In this document: positions 43,979-51,208 of the stretch, piece by piece | Layout: the number at the start of each line of letters is the position of its first letter | Numbering within the stretch: position 1 is the first letter of the stretch | Assembly: GCA_902774075.1 (NCBI GenBank) | Contig: CACYGT010000002.1 | Span: forward strand, 1 to 55,346 | DNA from: an uncultured Bacteroidales bacterium | GTDB lineage: Bacteria > Bacteroidota > Bacteroidia > Bacteroidales > Paludibacteraceae | Reading direction: 5' to 3' | Length of the DNA: 55,346 bases | The notes under the pieces: model-generated | What the model was told of the DNA's origin: nothing | What the model saw: the letters and a program-made list of their open reading frames with translations, nothing else | Databases searched by the model: none | Program-made: the position numbers and the translations under genes

Positions 43979-44838
43979 TGTTTTTCGAGATCATTCAACC
44001 GACAGAGTCCTTGCGACCTTATATAACGCGTTATGTGTTCGTGCGCGCGGAGGGCTCGACGGATACGATGGCTCCACCGGCGGACGATCCGCGTTTTGTG
44101 AACGGCAAGCATGTGCAACCCCTGCTGCCTAACTACGGTAGTTTTGTGTTCATGCGTAACACGGAGGTGGACATCAACGGAGTGCATTCGGAGGGACTTA
44201 CGTTGTTGGGAGCTAACCAGACAACGATCGGTCTGACGACACTCAGTGGCTGGTTTGAAGGCATGTTGTTGGATTTTGAACCTGGTGCCATGCATGCGTT
44301 GTTAGGCATCGACTTACAACAGTTGTCCGGCCAGGTGCTCACGGCCGTTGAGTATGGCGACGAGGGCTTGATGCAGTTAGATCGTATCTTCAAAAGTACC
44401 CCCAAAGCAGAGGAGATAGCGCCCTTGTTAGACGCTTTTTTCTTAGGCCATCTGCCACATAAAGAGGATACCAACTATACGCGTGTTCGGAAAGTGGTTG
44501 CAGCGTGCGACGCGGTAAAAGGCAATATGTCGGCTTTAGAGATGGCTTCGGTGGCCTGTCTGGGCGAACGGCAGTTCTTACGCGTGTTCCGCACCTACGT
44601 CGGTATCCCGCCCAAGCAGTTTGTGCGCCTAAGACGTTTTCACAAAGCACTCCAAGCGATGCAGCGTCAGGCTGCAACCGGCAAGCCGATCGACTTAATG
44701 TCCATCGCACTAGAACATGGTTACTATGACTTGAGTCATATGGCGCTCGAGTTTCAGCAGATGGGTTGCGTCTCCCCGAGTCATTTTCGCATGGTAGGAA
44801 TACCGCTAACCCCCGATTTCTCTGTCTTTTTTGCATAA
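43978..44838 (+). CDS. AraC-family transcriptional regulator
   Basis: The 286-residue protein has an N-terminal sensor-like domain of the kind found in Bacteroidota AraC proteins (EIIQPTESLRPYITRYVFVRA at the start, FVFMRNTEVDINGV inside). The C-terminal double helix-turn-helix covers about 180-280: MASVACLGERQFLRVFRTYVG and MSIALEHGYYDLSHMALEFQQ, ending SPSHFR. The start overlaps the kinase stop by one base. No receiver domain is fused. Whether the kinase controls it is unknown; a receptor-type gene lies 116 bases downstream. Confidence 0.87.
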   Translation: MFFEIIQPTESLRPYITRYVFVRAEGSTDTMAPPADDPRFVNGKHVQPLLPNYGSFVFMRNTEVDINGVHSEGLTLLGANQTTIGLTTLSGWFEGMLLDFEPGAMHALLGIDLQQLSGQVLTAVEYGDEGLMQLDRIFKSTPKAEEIAPLLDAFFLGHLPHKEDTNYTRVRKVVAACDAVKGNMSALEMASVACLGERQFLRVFRTYVGIPPKQFVRLRRFHKALQAMQRQAATGKPIDLMSIALEHGYYDLSHMALEFQQMGCVSPSHFRMVGIPLTPDFSVFFA

Positions 44839-44864
44839 AAATGTACAAATGTCCGTTTTTTCAT

Positions 44865-44894
44865 ATTGTATATCGACAAAAAGCAGTACTTTTG
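44865..44894 (+). promoter_or_regulatory. Probable promoter for the outer-membrane receptor gene
   Basis: The -7 box TACTTTTG (44887-44894) preceded by GCAG is clear. The -33 box is weak: ATTG at 44865-44868 gives an 18-base spacer, while a 20-base spacing gives ATAT. This deviation may mean it needs an activator, for example the adjacent AraC protein. Confidence 0.6.
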
Positions 44895-44954
44895 CAACAG
44901 ATTTAGGTGTAACCTTTTTCTAAACCGTGTATCAATAAAGAAAATGGTAAAGAT

Positions 44955-47426
44955 ATGAAAAAGATTTTATTAGGAATTTTCTTGTTGTTAGCTGCCCATT
45001 TGTCGGCGGCAACCATCAAAGGCTCGGTCATCGATGCAAAAGGTGACGCGATGCCCTTTGTGACGATATCAGTTTTGTCGCAGGACTCGACGCTGATAAC
45101 GGGCGCTATCACCGATGACGATGGTAAGTACGAGGTAGAGTTTAATGCTCCCAAGTATATCATTCAGGCCTCGTATGTGGGCTATCATACAGCTTTCGGC
45201 GGGCCGGACTTTGTCATGCGCGAAGAAACAGAGCGTCTCCAGGAACTGGAAGTAAAAGCCAAGAAACCGCTTATCGAGCGCCAGATGGACAAACTCGTCG
45301 TCAACGTCAGTGCTTCGCCCTTATCAGCTGGTTCGAACGGTAACGATATCCTTCGCCGCTCTCCGGGAGTCCGTATTGACAAGGATGGCAACATCACGGT
45401 AAACGGCAAGGCGGTGGAGATTTGGATAGACGGTAAACCTTCGTACCTCTCCGGGCAGCAACTCAAAGCGATGCTTGACGGTACGGATGGTAACACCATT
45501 GAGAAGATAGAGATCATCTCTAACCCTTCTGCCAAATACGACGCTTCTGGGTCGGGAGGTATCATCAACATCAAGACCAAGCGTAACATGATGAAGGGCC
45601 TGAACGGAATGCTCTCTGCCGGATATGGCGGCATGTATTTTGGCGATGTGAAACGCTGGCTGCAGATGGACATGGTGTCGCTCAACCTCAACTACCGTGG
45701 AGAGAAGACCTACACTTTTGGCCAGTTGACGCAGGTCTTTGCGCAGAACGATATCGACCTGGAGACCTACCGCAAGACGCCGTTGTTGGAGAACTACTCC
45801 ATCTCTGGCTACAATTTGGACTTCCAGTACTATATGCTCAAGGTGGGTAATGACTGGTATATCGACTCGCTCAATACATTGGGCTTTATCCTGCAGGTTC
45901 CTTATATGGATGTGCATCAGAGAATTATGCCCGGCCGTAATTATGCGAATATCAACGGACCGACCGATACGATCAATAGCATTACGGAATCGAGCAACCG
46001 GCTGAAAGCACCTCAGCACACCGCGAACCTCAACTATACCCACACTTTCTCGGAGGCTTTGGAACGCGAGTTGACGGTTAACGTGGACTATAACCGGTAT
46101 AATAATGGTTCTATTAATCACCAGGTGACGCGTTATGACAAGCCCTATGAGGGAAATACGGTACTCGGCTTGCATATCAACAGCCGCCAGATCGTAGATA
46201 TCTATAGTGCGAAACTGGACTTCCAAACGAAGTTTTGGCAGACTGGTATGATTGAGTGCGGCGTCAAGTACGGCCTCTCTTCAACGAACAACTATATGCT
46301 CACGGATTCCACGCGGAATGACTTTCCTATTCCGACGGACACGAGTGCTTTCCGTTATGACGAACATGTGGCCGCCGCCTATATATCTGTCGGCAAACAG
46401 TTTGGCGAACACTGGTCTGTCAAACTTGGTCTGCGTGGCGAATATACGTATAGTTACGGTGCCTGGATAAGTGCGGATAAAGTGACTAGGAAATCGTATT
46501 TCGATCCCTTCCCGACGGTGTATGTAGGCTATACGACCAAGCCGCTTGGCAAACTGCAGCAACCGATAGCGGTCAGTGCCAGCTATACCCGACGTATCAA
46601 GCGCCCGAATTACTGGATGATGAACCCCTTCCGGACCTATGTGGATGCCTATAGCTATCAAGAGGGTAACACGGAACTCACGCCTGAGTTTAATAACGAT
46701 GTAGAACTCCATTTCTCATGGACGCAATACTTGAACCTGACCTTTAATTTTGCCCATACGCAGGATATGTTCTCCCAGAAAGTGACGATTTTGGACAATG
46801 GTATGGGATCTATCCAGTGGAGCAATTTCGGTACTTGTACGACGCATGGCGGCAATCTCTCGTTGACTGAACTGCCGCTGGTTCCAAAGTATGTAACGGC
46901 AGAGGATGGTACACGGTCGATGCAGGGCGCATGGCTCGCGCTTACCGTTAATGCCGGCTGGCTGCACTTTATCAACAAATCTTACGAGAAGAATGCAGAT
47001 GGCACACCGGTCTATGAGAATAGAAACCATTACGGCTATGTAGGCGGTACACTCTCCTCCTATCTGCCAAAAGATTGGATCTTGACCTTGGACGGCAACT
47101 GGTCCAGCCCGATGACAACGGGTTATGACCGGCAGGGTAGCACGTATTTCCTCAGTTTCGGAGTCCGTAAGACCTATATGAAAAAAGGCCTTATCTTCAA
47201 CCTCAATGTGCAGGATCTGGCCCGTTCACTCTCATTCACATCGAATACGGAAGGTATGCCTACTGGACAGGCGAGCTGGTTCCGCAATACGGTCCGCCAA
47301 CAGCGCGTAATGTTCTCGCTCACCTGGATGTTCGGTCAGTACCAGCAGCACAAGCAACGTAAAGTCGGCGATATGGACGAGCTCAACCGCCTCGGCGGCG
47401 GAGGTGGTGTCTCCACGGGAAAATAG
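44955..47426 (+). CDS. TonB-dependent-receptor-like outer-membrane protein
   Basis: The 823-residue protein has a signal peptide ending HLSAA and a carboxypeptidase-regulatory-like domain (about 21-105, IKGSVIDAKGDAMPFVTISV). A plug-like domain follows (DILRRSPGVRIDKDGNITVNGK, IEIISNPSAKYDASGSGGIINI, about 130-205), then a large beta-barrel closing near FSLTWMFGQYQ. A glycine-rich tail (GGGGGVSTG) ends it. This is the Bacteroidota barrel-3 family. Substrate unknown. No SusD partner is adjacent, which argues against a standard glycan utilisation pair. Confidence 0.87.
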   Translation: MKKILLGIFLLLAAHLSAATIKGSVIDAKGDAMPFVTISVLSQDSTLITGAITDDDGKYEVEFNAPKYIIQASYVGYHTAFGGPDFVMREETERLQELEVKAKKPLIERQMDKLVVNVSASPLSAGSNGNDILRRSPGVRIDKDGNITVNGKAVEIWIDGKPSYLSGQQLKAMLDGTDGNTIEKIEIISNPSAKYDASGSGGIINIKTKRNMMKGLNGMLSAGYGGMYFGDVKRWLQMDMVSLNLNYRGEKTYTFGQLTQVFAQNDIDLETYRKTPLLENYSISGYNLDFQYYMLKVGNDWYIDSLNTLGFILQVPYMDVHQRIMPGRNYANINGPTDTINSITESSNRLKAPQHTANLNYTHTFSEALERELTVNVDYNRYNNGSINHQVTRYDKPYEGNTVLGLHINSRQIVDIYSAKLDFQTKFWQTGMIECGVKYGLSSTNNYMLTDSTRNDFPIPTDTSAFRYDEHVAAAYISVGKQFGEHWSVKLGLRGEYTYSYGAWISADKVTRKSYFDPFPTVYVGYTTKPLGKLQQPIAVSASYTRRIKRPNYWMMNPFRTYVDAYSYQEGNTELTPEFNNDVELHFSWTQYLNLTFNFAHTQDMFSQKVTILDNGMGSIQWSNFGTCTTHGGNLSLTELPLVPKYVTAEDGTRSMQGAWLALTVNAGWLHFINKSYEKNADGTPVYENRNHYGYVGGTLSSYLPKDWILTLDGNWSSPMTTGYDRQGSTYFLSFGVRKTYMKKGLIFNLNVQDLARSLSFTSNTEGMPTGQASWFRNTVRQQRVMFSLTWMFGQYQQHKQRKVGDMDELNRLGGGGGVSTGK

Positions 47427-47447
47427 AAAAAAGATGCATTTTTTTAT

Positions 47448-47485
47448 AAAAAATGACGTACACTATTGCGTATGTCATTTTTTTT
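47448..47485 (+). terminator. Terminator after the receptor gene
   Basis: Arms AAAAAATGACGTAC (47448-47461) and GTATGTCATTTTTTT (47470 onward) pair with one G-U wobble, followed by T to 47485. The 3' arm is the spacer of the gdhA promoter. Confidence 0.87.
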
Positions 47486-47496
47486 GAGTACCTTTG
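47465..47496 (+). promoter_or_regulatory. Promoter for gdhA, overlapping the terminator
   Basis: ATTG (47465-47468, in the hairpin loop), 20-base spacer beginning CGTATGTCA and ending TGAG, TACCTTTG (47489-47496). Confidence 0.82.
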
Positions 47497-47539
47497 CAGT
47501 CGCAAAGGTTTAACAACAAAATGAAAAACACATAAAACA

Positions 47540-48883
47540 ATGAAAGTACAAACAATTATGTCGCAATTAGCGGCAAAACATCCGGGCGAGGCAGAGTATC
47601 TGCAGGCCGTACAAGAAGTGCTTGAATCCATCGAAGAGGTGTATAACCAGCACCCTGAGTTTGAGCAAGCGAAGATCGTGGAGCGCATGGTCGAGCCCGA
47701 TCGTATCTTTACGTTCCGTGTAACGTGGATTGATGACCAAGGTGAGGTGCAGACGAACCTCGGTTACCGCGTTCAGTTTAACTCCGCTATTGGCCCGTAT
47801 AAAGGCGGTCTCCGTTTCCACCGCGCCGTAACACCTTCAATGCTGAAATTCCTCGGCTTCGAGCAGACCTTCAAGAACGCGCTGACGACGCTGCCGATGG
47901 GCGGTGCAAAAGGCGGTTCGGACTTTGATCCTGTTGGCAAATCCGACGCAGAGATCATGCGTTTCTGCCAGGCCTTCATGCTCGAACTCTGGCGCTGCAT
48001 CGGTCCCGACCAGGATATCCCCGCAGGTGACGTAGGTGTTGGCGGTCGTGAGATAGGTTTCCTCAATGGTATGTACCAGAAGCTCGCGCGCGAGTATCAT
48101 ACAGGTGTCCTCACCGGTAAAGGTATGACATGGGGCGGTTCGATCCTTCGTCCTGAAGCAACCGGTTTCGGAGCGCTTTATTTCACCCAGCACTTGCTCC
48201 ATGAAGCAGGAAAGGATATCAAGGGGAAGACGGTTGCTATCTCCGGCTTCGGAAACGTGGCGTGGGGCGCTGCAACGAAAGCCATCGAACTGGGCGCGAA
48301 AGTGGTAGCCATCAGCGGTCCTGACGGTGTCGTAGCCATCAAGAACGGCATCACCAAAGAAATGATTGATTACATGCTCGTTATGCGTGCGTCGAACCGC
48401 AATAAAGTGCAAGACATGGCGGATAAGTTCCCGAAGGAGTGCGTCTTCACAGCCGATAAGAAGGCATGGTCGATACCGTGTGACATCGCCCTTCCGTGTG
48501 CGTTCCAGAACGAACTCTCCGAGGACGATGCCAAGGAACTGAAAGCGAACGGTTGTTGGTGTTGCTGCGAGGTATCGAACATGGGTTGCCAACCTGGCGC
48601 TATCCATTTCTTCCAGAATAACGGAGTCCTCTTTGCTCCGGGTAAGGCCGTCAACGCAGGTGGTGTAGCTACCTCTGGTCTCGAGATGACCCAGAACGCA
48701 GAGCACCTCAGTTGGAAAGCCGAAGAAGTCGATGCCCGTCTCCACCATATCATGGAGTCCATCCACGAGCAGTGTGTGAAGTTCGGCCGTCAACCCGATG
48801 GACATATTGACTATGTCAAAGGCGCTAACATCGCCGGCTTTATGAAAGTAGCACAAGCTATGTTAGAGCAGGGAATAATCTAA
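47540..48883 (+). CDS. gdhA: NADP-type glutamate dehydrogenase
   Basis: GdhA assimilates ammonia by reductive amination of 2-oxoglutarate. The 447-residue protein has YKGGLRFHRAVTPSMLKFLGFEQTFKNAL, the catalytic-lysine block PMGGAKGGSDFDPVGKSD, the GVGGREIGFL region, and the Rossmann motif AISGFGNVAWGAA. Length and motifs fit the hexameric NADP-dependent form, although coenzyme choice is not proven by sequence. Promoter and start are well placed. Confidence 0.95.
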   Translation: MKVQTIMSQLAAKHPGEAEYLQAVQEVLESIEEVYNQHPEFEQAKIVERMVEPDRIFTFRVTWIDDQGEVQTNLGYRVQFNSAIGPYKGGLRFHRAVTPSMLKFLGFEQTFKNALTTLPMGGAKGGSDFDPVGKSDAEIMRFCQAFMLELWRCIGPDQDIPAGDVGVGGREIGFLNGMYQKLAREYHTGVLTGKGMTWGGSILRPEATGFGALYFTQHLLHEAGKDIKGKTVAISGFGNVAWGAATKAIELGAKVVAISGPDGVVAIKNGITKEMIDYMLVMRASNRNKVQDMADKFPKECVFTADKKAWSIPCDIALPCAFQNELSEDDAKELKANGCWCCCEVSNMGCQPGAIHFFQNNGVLFAPGKAVNAGGVATSGLEMTQNAEHLSWKAEEVDARLHHIMESIHEQCVKFGRQPDGHIDYVKGANIAGFMKVAQAMLEQGII

Positions 48884-48890
48884 AAAAAAC

Positions 48891-48928
48891 TTCGGTATCC
48901 CGTTATACCGGTATACCGTTATACCGAA
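48891..48928. repeat. 8-bp-period palindromic array before kbl
   Basis: This is a 38-base element bounded by TTCGG and CCGAA. Inside are four octamers (CGGTATCC, CGTTATAC, CGGTATAC, CGTTATAC). It is nearly its own reverse complement (three mismatching pairs around ACCGGT) and can form a hairpin, flanked by A runs on both sides. The same 38-base design recurs before dnaK. Confidence 0.88.
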
Positions 48929-48936
48929 AAAAATCT

Positions 48937-50130
48937 ATGTACAACGATTTTCAGAAACACCTGCAGGCGACCTTGCAAGAGATCAAGGAAGCAGGCTTAT
49001 ATAAGAACGAGCGTGTGATCATCACGCCGCAGAGTTCGGGTATCCAAGTGGAAGGCGGACAAGAAGTGATTAACTTCTGTGCCAACAACTACCTCGGCCT
49101 CGCCGATAACAAAGAGCTCATCGAGGCAGCCAAGGCCCGCATGGACAAGCGCGGCTACGGTATGGCTTCGGTACGTTTCATCTGCGGTACGCAGGACACC
49201 CACAAAGAACTCGAGCGCGTCATTTCTGACTTCTTTGGTACCGAAGATACCATCCTTTATGCCGCTTGTTTTGATGCGAATGGTGGCCTCTTTGAACCGC
49301 TGCTGACCGAAGAGGATGCGATCATCTCTGATGCTCTCAACCATGCGTCGATCATCGATGGCGTACGTCTCTGTAAAGCAGTACGTTACCGCTATGCGAA
49401 CGGCGACATGGCGGACCTCGAAGAGAAACTCAAAGAGGCTCAGGCACAGCGCTTCCGTATCATCGCGACCGACGGTGTCTTCTCCATGGACGGAAATGTA
49501 TGTCCGCTGGATAAGATCTACGAATTGGCGAAGAAATACAACGCCCTCGTCATGGTGGATGAGTCGCACTCTGCCGGCGTAGTAGGTAAGACCGGACATG
49601 GTGTCACGGAACTCTATAACCTCCGCGGAAAAGTAGAAATTATCACCGGTACGTTGGGTAAAGCTTTCGGCGGCTCGGTAGGTGGTTTCACCACGGGACG
49701 CAAAGAGATCATAGATCTCCTTCGTCAGCGTTCGCGTCCGTACCTCTTCTCGAACTCTATCCCCCCGATGATTGCAGCTGCGGGTATCAAAACATTCGAG
49801 ATCCTCACTCGCTCGAACGAACTGCAAGACCGCTTGCACGAGAACACCGCTTACTTCGTAGAGCGCATGAAAGCGGCGGGCTTCGATATCAAGCCGACTC
49901 AGTCGGCTATCTGCGCAGTCATGCTTTATGACGCCAAACTCAGTCAAGTCTTCGCGGCAGAGCTGCAGAAAGAAGGTATCTATGTCACGGGCTTCTATTA
50001 TCCTGTTGTGCCGAAGGGCCAAGCGCGTATCCGCGTACAGGTTTCTGCAGCCCACACACGCGAGCAACTCGACAAATGTATAGCAGCCTTTACGAAGATT
50101 GGCACGAAACTTGCTGTATTGAAATCATAA
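48937..50130 (+). CDS. kbl: Glycine C-acetyltransferase (2-amino-3-ketobutyrate CoA ligase)
   Basis: Kbl splits 2-amino-3-oxobutyrate with CoA to glycine and acetyl-CoA. The 397-residue PLP enzyme has INFCANNYLGLADN, RFICGTQDTHKELE, DALNHASIIDGVRL, VMVDESHSAGVVG, and the PLP lysine K242 in TGTLGKAFGG, all intact. It is followed by tdh, its metabolic partner. Its stop lies inside a 7-bp array that bridges to tdh. Upstream, only the octamer element separates it from gdhA, and no TAnnTTTG promoter is visible. Confidence 0.96.
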   Translation: MYNDFQKHLQATLQEIKEAGLYKNERVIITPQSSGIQVEGGQEVINFCANNYLGLADNKELIEAAKARMDKRGYGMASVRFICGTQDTHKELERVISDFFGTEDTILYAACFDANGGLFEPLLTEEDAIISDALNHASIIDGVRLCKAVRYRYANGDMADLEEKLKEAQAQRFRIIATDGVFSMDGNVCPLDKIYELAKKYNALVMVDESHSAGVVGKTGHGVTELYNLRGKVEIITGTLGKAFGGSVGGFTTGRKEIIDLLRQRSRPYLFSNSIPPMIAAAGIKTFEILTRSNELQDRLHENTAYFVERMKAAGFDIKPTQSAICAVMLYDAKLSQVFAAELQKEGIYVTGFYYPVVPKGQARIRVQVSAAHTREQLDKCIAAFTKIGTKLAVLKS

Positions 50131-50155
50131 ATCATAAATTTGAAATCATAAATGA
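50121..50155. repeat. 7-bp-period array across the kbl-tdh junction
   Basis: Five heptamers: GAAATCA, TAAATCA, TAAATTT, GAAATCA, TAAATGA. The array contains the kbl stop (TAA 50128-50130) and the tdh start (ATG 50152-50154). Confidence 0.88.
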
Positions 50156-51177
50156 AAGCGCTTGTAAAGCGATATGCCGAGCCGGGTATCTGGATGGAAG
50201 ATGTTCCGATGCCGGAAGTGGGCGTGAATGACGTCCTTATCAAGGTCAAGAAAGCTGCAATATGCGGTACCGACCTACATATGTATAAATGGGATGCATG
50301 GAGTCAAGCGCACTGCAAACCGCCTTACACCATGGGGCATGAGTTTGTCGGTGAAGTAGCTTGGGTAGGTGTCGGTGTCAAGAACTTCAAGGTGGGTGAC
50401 CGCGTCACGGCCGAAGGACATATCACCTGCGGGCACTGCCGTAACTGCCGCCGAGGTATGGGACATGTGTGCGAGAACACCATCTCTGTCGGTATCATGG
50501 GCAAGGACGGTTGCTTCGCCGAGTATGTCACGATTCCCGAGTCCAACGTTGTCAAACTGCGCGACGAGATACCCGATGACTTCGCAGCCATCATGGATCC
50601 TTTCGGCAACGCTACCCACACGGCCTTGGCTTTCCCGCTGCTTGGAGAAGATGTGCTCATCACAGGTGCCGGCCTCATCGGTACGATGGCAGCAGGAATA
50701 TGCCGTTATGCAGGTGCCAAGCATATCGTAGTGACGGATATCAATCCCCTCCGTCTGGATATCGCCAAACGTATGGGCGCGACGCTTACCGTCGATGGCT
50801 CCAAAGGCGAGACGATACAAGGCGCTATGGAAGAACTCGGTATCAAAGGCTTCGATGTAGGCCTTGAGATGTCCGGTGCTCCTGCGGCCTTCAACGATAT
50901 GATTGAGCATATGTACAAAGGCGCCAACATCGCCCAACTCGGTATCCTGCCCTCCGACACCCAGGTTAACTGGTCCGACGTCATCTTTAACGCCCTCACG
51001 ATCAAGGGCATCACTGGACGTCGTATGTGGGAGACATGGTACCAGATGGAGCAGATGCTCCTCGGCGGACTCGACCTCAGCCCTGTCATTACACACCGCT
51101 TTAAGTTCGAAGATTTCCAAGAAGGCTTTGACGTTATGGTCAGCGGTCAATGCGGAAAAGTACTATTGGAATGGTAA
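50152..51177 (+). CDS. tdh: L-threonine 3-dehydrogenase
   Basis: Tdh oxidises threonine to 2-amino-3-oxobutyrate with NAD, feeding Kbl. The 341-residue zinc alcohol-dehydrogenase-type enzyme shows the catalytic-zinc cysteine in AAICGTDLHMYKW (C38-region), GHEFVGEV, structural-zinc cysteines in HITCGHCRNCRRGMGHVCE, and a Rossmann motif (ITGAGLIGTMAAG). NISVG-type segment NTISVGIMGKDGCFAEY is also typical. It forms an operon with kbl. Confidence 0.96.
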   Translation: MKALVKRYAEPGIWMEDVPMPEVGVNDVLIKVKKAAICGTDLHMYKWDAWSQAHCKPPYTMGHEFVGEVAWVGVGVKNFKVGDRVTAEGHITCGHCRNCRRGMGHVCENTISVGIMGKDGCFAEYVTIPESNVVKLRDEIPDDFAAIMDPFGNATHTALAFPLLGEDVLITGAGLIGTMAAGICRYAGAKHIVVTDINPLRLDIAKRMGATLTVDGSKGETIQGAMEELGIKGFDVGLEMSGAPAAFNDMIEHMYKGANIAQLGILPSDTQVNWSDVIFNALTIKGITGRRMWETWYQMEQMLLGGLDLSPVITHRFKFEDFQEGFDVMVSGQCGKVLLEW

Positions 51178-51208
51178 CCAAAACAATTAACTCAAATAAT
51201 TAACAACA

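Noticed and set aside
44955-47426. Outer-membrane receptor as SusC of a polysaccharide utilisation locus
   Set aside because: No SusD, glycoside hydrolase or sulfatase gene is adjacent.
47837-48856. 339-codon open frame opposite gdhA
   Set aside because: It is long only because of the codon use of gdhA on the other strand; no domain or start signal was seen.
48891-48928. Hairpin before kbl as a gdhA terminator
   Set aside because: On the plus strand the hairpin is followed by A, not T; a T run follows only on the minus strand, where no gene ends. It is listed as a repeat element instead.
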